Source: Chitinophagales bacterium (GTDB lineage: Bacteria; Bacteroidota; Bacteroidia; Chitinophagales; JAHDHT01). Taken from it: a stretch of 6,461 nt of DNA. The position numbers and the translations under genes were made by a program. Below the pieces are notes generated by a model, which saw only the letters and a list, made by a program, of their open reading frames with translations, ran no database searches and was not told the DNA's origin. Where the stretch lies: NCBI GenBank assembly GCA_020631175.1, contig JAHDHT010000216.1, positions 1 through 6,461 on the forward strand. The letters are read 5' to 3'. Shown here piece after piece: positions 1-6,128 of this stretch (its first letter is position 1; each line of letters opens with the position of its first letter).

Positions 1-1
1 G

Positions 2-70
2 AAGTCAATTTCAATTGAGAAAGATTTAAAAGAAAACTCCTTAATGATCTGTATTGCTCATCCGAACTAA
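2..70 (+). CDS. Possible C-terminal tail of an upstream gene (partial)
   Basis: The second plus-strand frame is open from the window edge to a TAA at 68-70 and would encode about 22 residues ending in ICIAHPN. The other two plus frames close almost at once (TGA at 16-18, TAA at 27-29). The stretch is too short to recognise a family, and an open run of this length occurs easily by chance. If it is real, the gene would lie 125 bases upstream of the transporter on the same strand. I cannot name a product. Confidence is low. Confidence 0.25.
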   Translation, partial: KSISIEKDLKENSLMICIAHPN

Positions 71-127
71 ACCGAAAAAACCTTAATTCCTTAATGGTTC
101 AAAAACGAAGGCCGATAAGCCTTAATG
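39..127 (+). repeat. Clustered CCTTAAT repeats in the transporter leader
   Basis: The octamer CCTTAATG occurs at 39-46, 89-96 and 120-127, and the near copy CCTTAATT at 81-88. The copies at 89 and 120 are both followed within one base by TTCAA. Spacing is irregular (42, 8 and 31 bases). The copies may be a binding site for a regulator of the downstream gene, or debris of a short repeat. No Bacteroidota-type TAnnTTTG promoter is visible before base 196. Nothing else is recognisable in 71-195. Confidence 0.35.
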
Positions 128-195
128 TTCAAGCTATAATAATCCTTTATATTCTCTATGGTGAAGGTTAAAGAAATTAGTATCTTCCCTTAGCT

Positions 196-1476
196 ATGGA
201 ATTTAAAAAATTACTCAGAGTTCTCGGCCCGGGAATACTCTTCGCAAGCACAGCAATTGGAGTCTCTCACTTAGTGCAGTCAACAAGAGCCGGAGCACAG
301 TTTGGCTTTGCCTTACTATGGGCTGTACTTGCAGCTAATATTTTTAAATATCCATTTTTTGAATTCGGAAGCCGCTATGCAAATGCAACAGGTGAAAGTA
401 TTATTGATGGATATAAAAGACTGGGAAATTGGATGCTTATTTTATATTTCATTATTACCCTGGCGTCTATGTTTTTTGTAACGGCTGCGGTAGGGGCTGT
501 TACGGCAGGTTTTATGGATAACCTATTTGGGATTTCATCTTTAGCTCCTTCCCTTAAAGTGTTACCGGCATTAATCGTATTCACCGTTTGCGTCGGAATT
601 TTGTTAGCAGGAAAATACAGCGCATTAGATAGCCTCATAAAAATTGTTGGAATCGTATTATTAATCTCCACATTAATTGCTTTCGTATTGACACTTTTTC
701 ATGGTCCCGAACCTAAAGTAGCAGGCTTCATAAAACCTGAAGTGTGGGATAAAAAAGGAATTTTGTTTTTAATCGCATTAATGGGATGGATGCCTACAGC
801 TGTTGATCTCAGTACATGGAATAGTTTGTGGACATTAGAAAGAATTAAACAAACCGGATACTATCCAAAATTAAGGGAAACACTTTTTGATTTTAATTTT
901 GGCTATTGGGTTTCAGCAGGACTCTCGATTTGTTTTGTAACATTAGGAGCATATCTAATTTATGGTACCGGAGTTGAAATGCCAAAATCATCAGCTGCTT
1001 TTGCGAATAAAGTAATTGAATTATATACGACTACAATTGGAGAGGTTTCATACATAATTATTGCCGCCGCCGCATTCTCTATTATGTTCGGAACCTCAAT
1101 GGGAGTTTTCGATGGATATGCAAGAGCACTTGAACGAAGTACGGAATTATTATTTCTAAAGAAACAAGAAGCTACAGAAGCATTAAACAGCAGTAAAATT
1201 TATAATTGGTCCCTTATTGTTTTAGCCATTGGAAGCTTTTCAATTATTTATTTCTTCGCTAATCACTTACTGACGCTTGTTGATCTCGCAACAACAATTT
1301 CATTTTTAATTGCCCCAATTATTGCTGTCGTAAATTATAGATTAGTAACAGGAGAATACATAAAAGATGAGGCCAAACCAGGTTTATTAATGCGGATTTT
1401 AAGCATTGCCGGCATACTATTTCTGAGTGGATTTAGTTTATTCTTTATCTATGTTCGATTATTTCAAAATACTTAG
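196..1476 (+). CDS. Nramp-family membrane transporter, divergent substrate site
   Basis: This is a 426-residue inner-membrane protein with about eleven hydrophobic segments and the Nramp (LeuT-fold) pattern. The N-terminal stretch GPGILFAS at 11-18, then RAGAQFG at 31-37 and the ATGESI segment at 64-69, align well with bacterial Nramp proteins. Classical members carry DPGN in membrane segment 1 and MPH in segment 6 to bind Mn or Fe. Here the aligned positions read Gly22-Val23-Ser24-His25 and Met199-Pro200-Thr201, so the key Asp and Asn are absent and only the Met is kept. Normal metal transport is therefore doubtful. Such divergent Nramp genes, including ycsG of Bacillus subtilis, sit beside 5-oxoprolinase (pxpABC, formerly ycsF-kipI-kipA) genes, so another substrate is conceivable; that is inference. 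The ATG at 196 has no Shine-Dalgarno sequence, as is usual in this phylum. The 3' end overlaps the next gene by 26 bases. The family call is firm; the substrate is unknown. Confidence 0.88.
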   Translation: MEFKKLLRVLGPGILFASTAIGVSHLVQSTRAGAQFGFALLWAVLAANIFKYPFFEFGSRYANATGESIIDGYKRLGNWMLILYFIITLASMFFVTAAVGAVTAGFMDNLFGISSLAPSLKVLPALIVFTVCVGILLAGKYSALDSLIKIVGIVLLISTLIAFVLTLFHGPEPKVAGFIKPEVWDKKGILFLIALMGWMPTAVDLSTWNSLWTLERIKQTGYYPKLRETLFDFNFGYWVSAGLSICFVTLGAYLIYGTGVEMPKSSAAFANKVIELYTTTIGEVSYIIIAAAAFSIMFGTSMGVFDGYARALERSTELLFLKKQEATEALNSSKIYNWSLIVLAIGSFSIIYFFANHLLTLVDLATTISFLIAPIIAVVNYRLVTGEYIKDEAKPGLLMRILSIAGILFLSGFSLFFIYVRLFQNT

Positions 1477-2110
1477 TGCAGTTTTATTATGCCTTATAGT
1501 TGGGTTAAATACAGAAGCTCAAACTACCTTTGAAAATGATGAGCTAAGTCTTTACCAAAGTAGAATATTTCCCAAACGTTATGTTTTTTTATCTAAACAA
1601 AATGGTTTAACACAAAAGTCAACCGGAAGATTTTATTATCAAATAAAAGGAGATGATAACTATTACAGAATTGGTTTTCACGGAAGAAAACTAAGACCTC
1701 TTTTTAAAGACTGCGAAGGCTGTAACATTTATCTGAATAAATACAGGAATAACAGGATAATGAGTTTTAACTCTGTAGTACTCACAACGGTATCTTCTTC
1801 ACTTTGGTCTTTCTTCTTCATCGAAAATGTAATTAATGGCCATGCTATCGGTAAAGCAGCAATAGGGAGATTAAATGTCGGACTTTCATTCGGAGGTCTA
1901 GTATTGAGTTCTATTGGAATTGGCTATTTTGCTAATAATGCTCAAAATGCATTAGTCGATTCCGGACTTGTTTATAATGGACACATGCCTCAATATAAAA
2001 AATCCAAAAAGATACCTCGAATGGAACTTGGGATGCAGCAAATTAATTTGCCGCATTATCAAAATGAAAGCTATGCAGCTTTATCCTTGAAACTATCGTT
2101 GAATCGCTAA
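1451..2110 (+). CDS. Exported membrane protein of unknown function
   Basis: I do not recognise this 219-residue protein. The start is placed at the ATG at 1451 because it gives a clean signal peptide: hydrophobic residues 7-19, then a likely cleavage near TEAQ at 21-24. An in-frame ATG at 1427 would add eight residues (MDLVYSLS) and lengthen the overlap with the transporter. After an exported region of about 80 residues with a CEGC pair at 88-91, there are two probable membrane segments at about 104-125 and 143-163. A basic stretch (KKSKK, 183-187) follows, and the C-terminus ends in alternating residues (ALSLKLSLNR). The 26-base overlap with the transporter suggests co-transcription and possibly coupled translation. 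Whether the two proteins act together is unknown. No conserved catalytic motif is visible. Confidence 0.72.
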   Translation: MFDYFKILSAVLLCLIVGLNTEAQTTFENDELSLYQSRIFPKRYVFLSKQNGLTQKSTGRFYYQIKGDDNYYRIGFHGRKLRPLFKDCEGCNIYLNKYRNNRIMSFNSVVLTTVSSSLWSFFFIENVINGHAIGKAAIGRLNVGLSFGGLVLSSIGIGYFANNAQNALVDSGLVYNGHMPQYKKSKKIPRMELGMQQINLPHYQNESYAALSLKLSLNR

Positions 2111-2134
2111 ATAGTTTGATAGTAAGAGGTAGAG

Positions 2135-2165
2135 TTTTGTTCTTTCTTTAATTATCTTATTTTTG
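2135..2165 (+). promoter_or_regulatory. Bacteroidota-type promoter for the dioxygenase gene
   Basis: A -7 element TATTTTTG (2158-2165) fits the TAnnTTTG consensus of Bacteroidota housekeeping sigma factors, and TTTTG at 2135-2139 supplies the -33 element with an 18-base spacer. Transcription would start near 2170, leaving a leader of roughly a dozen A/T-rich bases before the ATG at 2183. This is the clearest promoter in the window. It indicates that the dioxygenase is expressed independently of the two genes upstream. Confidence 0.65.
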
Positions 2166-2182
2166 GTAATAACATTATAATT

Positions 2183-2713
2183 ATGGCCATCAGAAAACCA
2201 TTCAACCTACAAGCCTGGATCGATGAACACAGAGATGAATTAAAACCACCTGTCGGTAATCGGAATTTGTATAAAGAAGCCGGAGATTATATCGTCATGA
2301 TTGTTGCCGGACCAAACGCCAGAAAAGATTACCACTACAATGAGACTGAAGAATTGTATTACCAGCTTGAAGGTGATATTGTAGTGCGCATTCAGGAAGA
2401 CGGAAAAGCAGTTGATGTGCCTATTAAAGCAGGTGAAATGTTTTTGCTGCCGGCCAAAGTTCCACACTCGCCGATAAGAAGCGAAGGAAGTATAGGCCTT
2501 GTCGTAGAATTAAAACGGCAGGAAGAAGAGCAGGATGGATTAATGTGGTTCTGTGATAATTGTAATAATAAATTACATGATACCTATTTTAAGCTGACCA
2601 ATATTGAAAAAGATTTCCTTCCAAGGTTTAAAGAATATTATGGTTCAGATGAAATGCGAACCTGTTCAAATTGCGGGGAAGTAATGGTAGCCGATAAAAG
2701 GTTTGTAGATTAA
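2183..2713 (+). CDS. nbaC: 3-hydroxyanthranilate 3,4-dioxygenase
   Basis: This cytosolic Fe(II) cupin enzyme opens the ring of 3-hydroxyanthranilate with O2. The product, 2-amino-3-carboxymuconate semialdehyde, cyclises to quinolinate, the NAD precursor, or is degraded further. At 176 residues it has the size of the short bacterial enzymes. The iron ligands His51, Glu57 and His95 are present, as are Arg47, Arg99 and Glu110, which in the characterised Cupriavidus enzyme contact the substrate. The C-terminal rubredoxin-like second iron site is also complete, with CDNC at 124-127 and CSNC at 161-164. The alignment is nearly gap-free against the known numbering, so the start at 2183 is well supported. 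The gene has its own promoter and no other kynurenine-pathway gene lies in the window. It ends nine bases before the stop of a convergent gene. Homologues are also named kynurenine-pathway HAO; the symbol nbaC comes from the 2-nitrobenzoate literature. Confidence 0.96.
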   Translation: MAIRKPFNLQAWIDEHRDELKPPVGNRNLYKEAGDYIVMIVAGPNARKDYHYNETEELYYQLEGDIVVRIQEDGKAVDVPIKAGEMFLLPAKVPHSPIRSEGSIGLVVELKRQEEEQDGLMWFCDNCNNKLHDTYFKLTNIEKDFLPRFKEYYGSDEMRTCSNCGEVMVADKRFVD

Positions 2714-2722
2714 TAAAAAGCC

Positions 2723-3337
2723 TTATTTAAATTTATATTTCAAGCCAAAGGAAATCATATAATCAAATCTAACTTTGTCTTCAGGAAGTATTGCGACTTT
2801 ACCACTGTAAAAATGAGCAATACCATATCCCGCTTTAACATCTATGTTAAGCCTGTTTGTTAATTCAACCTCTAAACCTAAGCCAAAATAATGTTCAAGT
2901 GCAAGTACTTTATCGGTAATTATTTCCTGAAAAACATATGCGCTATCTCCCATAAATAAACCAATATAAATATCATCTGTCGATCTGGTTTGACTATAGG
3001 AAATTTGATTGGTATTAAAAACGTATAGCCTCGAAAATCCCTCTTTCTCCCAAAGTGTATAGTTGAATTCTAATTCTGCTCCAAAATTTTGTAAAAATGA
3101 CTCGGCATAAAATCGATTTCTGAATGCAGAAATTTCATTGTCATTTCGTAAATCATTGATGTGGATTTTTAATCCTGTTTTTATGTGAAACTTCGAGTTT
3201 ATTGGAAAATCTATTCCAATACAAGTATTTTTACCAATGTAAACATCATTGTAATTAAAATAGGCCGACAATTGACTGTAACTCAAAAATGGTAATGCAA
3301 GTAGAGGTAATATTAATATTAGTGTTTTCTTTTTCAT
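2723..3337 (-). CDS. Outer-membrane beta-barrel-like protein, paralog B
   Basis: This 204-residue secreted protein has a clear signal peptide: KKK, hydrophobic residues 5-18, cleavage around SYSQ at 19-22. The rest alternates polar and hydrophobic residues in short strands with aromatic ends (for example YFNYN, ISFGLKYKFK), which suggests a small outer-membrane barrel. It contains no enzyme motif. It is a diverged paralog of the gene immediately upstream: both share K-I-H-I-N (58-61 region here), N-R-F (74-76) and K-A-G-x-G-I (168-173) in the same order. Its ATG overlaps the upstream stop codon as ATGA (3337-3334), so translation is probably coupled and both proteins made together. Function is unknown; a porin-like, adhesin or assembly role cannot be told from sequence. 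Confidence 0.75.
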   Translation of the reverse strand: MKKKTLILILPLLALPFLSYSQLSAYFNYNDVYIGKNTCIGIDFPINSKFHIKTGLKIHINDLRNDNEISAFRNRFYAESFLQNFGAELEFNYTLWEKEGFSRLYVFNTNQISYSQTRSTDDIYIGLFMGDSAYVFQEIITDKVLALEHYFGLGLEVELTNRLNIDVKAGYGIAHFYSGKVAILPEDKVRFDYMISFGLKYKFK

Positions 3338-3960
3338 TTAATTCTACATTTAAGTGAAAGACCTGAAGAAAAAGTCAGTGCCCATAAGTGATAAGGAAAC
3401 CTATCTTGATAATCGAACCAATAATTTGTTATACCTGCTCCGGCTTTCAATTCTAAAAACCAATTATTTAGGATAGCTGCATTGGCACCCACGCCTATTG
3501 TTTTTTCAACCGCAAGGGCATGTGGACGGACATCTGTAGTTAAGGTATAAAAAAGAAATCCATTATCATCCCATCCCTTTATCAATGTTTCTCCTTTCGT
3601 TCTCGCATAAGTCGTTTGTACATCAAAAAAAATAAAACCTTTCCCTTTATTTTTAAACGATACTACATCCAGGAATAAATTACCCTGTAAACCTATAAAG
3701 TTTTCTAAACGATATGCATGAAATCGATTATAATAAATATGCCACTGATTATCATGATGCTTAATATTATTTATATGAATTTTAAATCCGCCCGCTACAG
3801 AAAATTTATTTGTTAAGTATTTCTGATATGTAATCCCAATATTTCTACCGGATGAAGAATCATTAAAATTTAAATTGGCAAACTCTTGTCCATATATGGT
3901 AGTTGAGCATAAAATCATACTCATAATCCAAAGAGCTTTTAAAAAATAGTTAACCCTCAT
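3334..3960 (-). CDS. Outer-membrane beta-barrel-like protein, paralog A
   Basis: This 208-residue protein has a signal peptide (hydrophobic residues 6-22, probable cleavage at TIYGQ, 21-25) and strand-like alternation typical of small outer-membrane barrels. Motifs shared with the downstream paralog are FKIHINN at 59-65, NRFHAY at 79-84, ALAVEKTIGVG at 148-158 and LKAGAGI at 171-177. The two proteins are nearly the same length, which points to tandem duplication followed by strong divergence. The ATG at 3960 lies 17 bases after a terminator-like hairpin that follows the lipoprotein gene. No separate TAnnTTTG promoter is visible in that gap, so expression probably depends on read-through or on a promoter inside the lipoprotein gene. 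No specific function can be assigned. Confidence 0.75.
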   Translation of the reverse strand: MRVNYFLKALWIMSMILCSTTIYGQEFANLNFNDSSSGRNIGITYQKYLTNKFSVAGGFKIHINNIKHHDNQWHIYYNRFHAYRLENFIGLQGNLFLDVVSFKNKGKGFIFFDVQTTYARTKGETLIKGWDDNGFLFYTLTTDVRPHALAVEKTIGVGANAAILNNWFLELKAGAGITNYWFDYQDRFPYHLWALTFSSGLSLKCRIK

Positions 3961-3977
3961 AAAAAAAGCATTTTAAA

Positions 3978-4000
3978 CCGGACCCTTTTTAAGGATCCGG
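3978..4000 (-). terminator. Hairpin with downstream T-tract after the lipoprotein gene
   Basis: Read on the minus strand, CCGGA (4000-3996) pairs with TCCGG (3982-3978), and CCTT (3994-3991) with AAGG (3987-3984). One A/C mismatch separates the two stem parts, and the loop is AAA. After the stem comes a T-rich run ending in seven Ts at 3967-3961. This is a plausible factor-independent terminator 11 bases past the lipoprotein stop. It lies directly before the ATG of the next gene on the same strand, so it may act as a partial terminator or attenuator between them. Confidence 0.65.
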
Positions 4001-4011
4001 TAATTACTGAT

Positions 4012-5259
4012 TTAAAATTGACTGATCATTTTTCCTTTCGAATGATCATACATTGTATGTAGTTCCTCCTCTGTTGGAAAAGGAAAACTGAATTCATAAG
4101 TCAGTGTATATGGATGAAATTGTTTTGACTCTTCATTGGAAACAGTAGTTCCTGTAGGATCAAAAGCATACCATTCATCAAAAAATTTCCGTTTTCCCTC
4201 GATGAAATGTTCCGCACCGTATGCAACCCCTTTACCTAAAGATTTTGGACTTGCATACCAATCGTATTCAAAAGTATTAAAAAGAAATCGATCTGTATCG
4301 AATAATAAGTTAATATCTGCTACAACTAAATCTACAGTTTTGAAAATGGTATTTCCGATATCATCTTTGTGAATCTGATCAATTAATAAATCATCCCATG
4401 ATTCTTGAACACCCGGAAGACCCACAATATTTCCATTCGGAAAAATCTTTGCACCTGCAAGATATAACTCAGATTTACCTGTTCTTTCATATCGATGATT
4501 AATTTTGTATTGTTCTGTTCGTATAGTTTTTAAAACCGGTAGAACAGTATTAGCCGAAATACCGGTTTCATTAATTGCACTTTCATCTGTACGTTCAGTA
4601 AAATAATGCTGCATATGTGGGCAAACCACAAACAATGGCTCAGAAGCTCCATTATTTTGACTTTCTCCGATTCTTACTTCATATTCTAATCCGGTAGAAT
4701 TATAATACCAGGCGAAAATTTCATCATAAATTCCATTAGCATCATCATCATTTATTTCTAAGCCTGGAGAAATTAAATATGAATCTTCAGCAGATGCACT
4801 TTCCCAATTAGGAACATAAATAACAGGATAATATAAAATCCCGGATTTCGACATAGTAGCAGATAATGCATCAATAGAAGGTGAAATAATATGATCATAA
4901 ATATTGCGCTCAACAGATTCAAACTGATTAATAACATCCGCAATTAATACAATCCCATTTTGCAATTTTGCCTGGTCTAAAATCGTTTTTCTCACAGCAG
5001 GATCTTTCAACGGAATTCGTAAACCATTGGCAATAGGATATAAAATATACTCATTAATATAGGCATCTTCAACGTCAGACTCATTCTTAACCAGGTTTAC
5101 TGGATTATGTGTATAAAGAAAAAAATCATCTATTTTTTCAACTTCCGTTTCCAGTGATGCCGGTATGTCAGAATCTGTTATTAAATCTTCCTGTTGACAT
5201 GCATAACTCATCATAATAAAAAATAAAGTAAGCAATAATAAAAATGATCTATTTTTCAT
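4012..5259 (-). CDS. Surface-type lipoprotein of unknown function
   Basis: I do not recognise this 415-residue protein. The N-terminus is a lipoprotein signal: KNR, hydrophobic residues 6-18, then SYAC with the lipidated Cys at 21. The residues after Cys are QQED, close to the acidic lipoprotein export signals described in Bacteroidota (for example in Capnocytophaga and Flavobacterium), so outer-leaflet display on the cell surface is plausible. Residues 171-180 (DDDANGIYDE) match the DxDxNGxxDE calcium-loop pattern of thrombospondin type 3 and dockerin-like repeats; this is the only copy. The rest is a soluble, aromatic-rich region with no catalytic motif I can name. Two features stand out: CPHMQHYF at about 211-218, and a C-terminal part rich in Trp, Tyr and Phe. 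The ATG at 5259 is the first one giving the signal peptide. The gene heads a minus-strand block with the two barrel-like paralogs. Confidence 0.78.
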   Translation of the reverse strand: MKNRSFLLLLTLFFIMMSYACQQEDLITDSDIPASLETEVEKIDDFFLYTHNPVNLVKNESDVEDAYINEYILYPIANGLRIPLKDPAVRKTILDQAKLQNGIVLIADVINQFESVERNIYDHIISPSIDALSATMSKSGILYYPVIYVPNWESASAEDSYLISPGLEINDDDANGIYDEIFAWYYNSTGLEYEVRIGESQNNGASEPLFVVCPHMQHYFTERTDESAINETGISANTVLPVLKTIRTEQYKINHRYERTGKSELYLAGAKIFPNGNIVGLPGVQESWDDLLIDQIHKDDIGNTIFKTVDLVVADINLLFDTDRFLFNTFEYDWYASPKSLGKGVAYGAEHFIEGKRKFFDEWYAFDPTGTTVSNEESKQFHPYTLTYEFSFPFPTEEELHTMYDHSKGKMISQF

Positions 5260-5418
5260 GTTTTAAAAATTTAAAAGTTTACAAATGATACATTTCGCCT
5301 TACCCTTTGTGTGATGTGCTTTTAAATTCCGAGTTCTATTTTTAATTGATATTCCAAATGTATAACCGGATGCAGTTAACCACAAATACAAAAATGTTTC
5401 TTTGTCACTTCTTTTTGG

Positions 5419-5498
5419 GCGACCGGGCGGGCTTTCCGTTGCAATCTTTTGGCTGTAAACAAGTCTTGCTAAGCCTGCTGTAAGCTTCCGCCGGTCGC
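5419..5498. repeat. GC-rich inverted repeat A
   Basis: GCGACCGGGCGG at 5419-5430 is the reverse complement of CCGCCGGTCGC at 5488-5498, apart from one extra G. The arms are 57 bases apart. They interlock with inverted repeat B (order A1-B1-A2-B2), so both cannot form as simple nested hairpins at once. GC content is well above the window average. This may be part of a dispersed intergenic element or a structured RNA; which one is not decidable here. Confidence 0.6.
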
Positions 5499-5536
5499 TT
5501 CCATCAAACAAGCAAGCCTAAGTTTACAGCCAAAAG
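5446..5536. repeat. Perfect 15-bp inverted repeat B
   Basis: CTTTTGGCTGTAAAC at 5446-5460 has its exact reverse complement, GTTTACAGCCAAAAG, at 5522-5536, with 61 bases between. Inside the loop CTTGCT (5465-5470) pairs with AGCAAG (5511-5516). An extra direct copy of the arm core, GCTGTAA, lies at 5477-5483 and could compete for pairing. The layout resembles the ends of a small non-autonomous element or an extended hairpin. No transposase and no target-site duplication were identified. Confidence 0.7.
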
Positions 5537-5584
5537 TATTTCCACTGCAATCCCTGTCGCAATTTTTATCTAACTTAAAGCACC

Positions 5585-6103
5585 TTGAAAAAAATAATGA
5601 TCATCGGTTCAAGTGGCGCAGGGAAAAGTACCCTGTCTATCTGGTTAAGTAAACAATTAAACTTACCTCTTTATCATCTTGATAAATACTATTGGAAAGC
5701 AGGATGGGAAATGACACCTAAACCGGAATGGAAAGAAAAAGTAAAAGAGCTAACACTAAAACCGGAATGGATTATCGATGGAAATTTTGGAAGTACAATG
5801 CATATAAGAATGCATGCCTGTGATGCCATCGTCTTTTTAAATTACAATCGAATAATTTGTACGTATAGAATTCTCAAAAGAGTCTTAACCTCCTATGGCA
5901 CCGTTCGAACAGACATGGCCGAAGGCTGCCCTGAAAAATGGGATTGGGAATTCATAAAGTATGTTTGGAACTTCCCAAAAGAAAGAACTCCATATACTTT
6001 AGTTCTTTTAGATAAATTCCGCAACAAGAAAAATATAATCGAAATTAAAAGTCGAAAAGATTTGAAAGCATTTAAGAATTATATTTTACAATTATCTGAA
6101 TGA
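5585..6103 (+). CDS. P-loop nucleotide kinase-like protein, FlaR / topology modulation group
   Basis: This 172-residue cytosolic protein is related to adenylate kinase-type P-loop enzymes. The group is often labelled 'topology modulation protein FlaR', but its real substrate is not established. Residues 8-16 (GSSGAGKST) form the Walker A phosphate-binding loop. Other group hallmarks are LDKYYWKAGW at 32-41, IDGNFG at 64-69, DMAEGCPEKWDWEF at 110-123 and IKSRKDLKAF at 154-163. The usual FLDxPR segment reads FLNYNR (84-89), so the customary Asp and Pro are both Asn. Two starts are possible: TTG at 5585, giving MKKIMIIG, or ATG at 5597, giving MIIG. The TTG is preferred because the extra basic residues before the first strand match the family, though the ATG remains possible. 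Length is normal for the group. The gene stands alone, with a repeat-rich tail downstream. Confidence 0.85.
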   Translation: MKKIMIIGSSGAGKSTLSIWLSKQLNLPLYHLDKYYWKAGWEMTPKPEWKEKVKELTLKPEWIIDGNFGSTMHIRMHACDAIVFLNYNRIICTYRILKRVLTSYGTVRTDMAEGCPEKWDWEFIKYVWNFPKERTPYTLVLLDKFRNKKNIIEIKSRKDLKAFKNYILQLSE

Positions 6104-6128
6104 ATTTCGATTCTATTAACCTATTTTA

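Larger units (their letters stand above)
5260..5584. other. Intergenic region between divergent genes
   Basis: These 325 bases separate the lipoprotein (minus) and the kinase-like gene (plus). No credible gene is seen: the only long minus-strand frame (5511-5263) begins with TTG, has no internal ATG and runs through the inverted repeats. A loose -7 candidate for the lipoprotein, TATCATTTG on the minus strand near 5282-5290, has one base too many between TA and TTTG. No promoter match was found for the plus-strand gene. The central part, about 5415-5540, is clearly richer in G and C than its surroundings and holds the repeats listed separately. Confidence 0.6.

Noticed and set aside
135..140. 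TATAAT sequence before the transporter, like an E. coli -10 box
   Set aside because: Bacteroidota promoters use TAnnTTTG rather than TATAAT, and no matching -35 element lies at the right distance.
158..193. Eleven-codon frame (MVKVKEISIFP) ending just before the transporter ATG, as a possible leader peptide
   Set aside because: Such short frames are frequent by chance, and it has no run of regulatory codons or attenuator hairpin.
375..671. Antisense frames inside the transporter, dioxygenase and lipoprotein genes (also 2240-2467 minus and 4136-4372 plus)
   Set aside because: They lie entirely within well-supported genes on the other strand, and their products show no domain, signal peptide or family resemblance.
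2712..2727. AATAA / TTATT pairing between the convergent stops as a bidirectional terminator
   Set aside because: Only five A-T pairs would form the stem, which is too weak to call a terminator.
5263..5511. 82-codon minus-strand open frame just upstream of the lipoprotein gene
   Set aside because: It starts with TTG, has no ATG, its product resembles no family, and it runs through both inverted repeats. It is most likely a chance frame in repeat DNA.
5446..5536. Inverted repeat B as the ends of an insertion sequence
   Set aside because: Only 61 bases lie between the arms, there is no transposase, and no flanking target duplication was found. It could at most be a tiny non-autonomous element.
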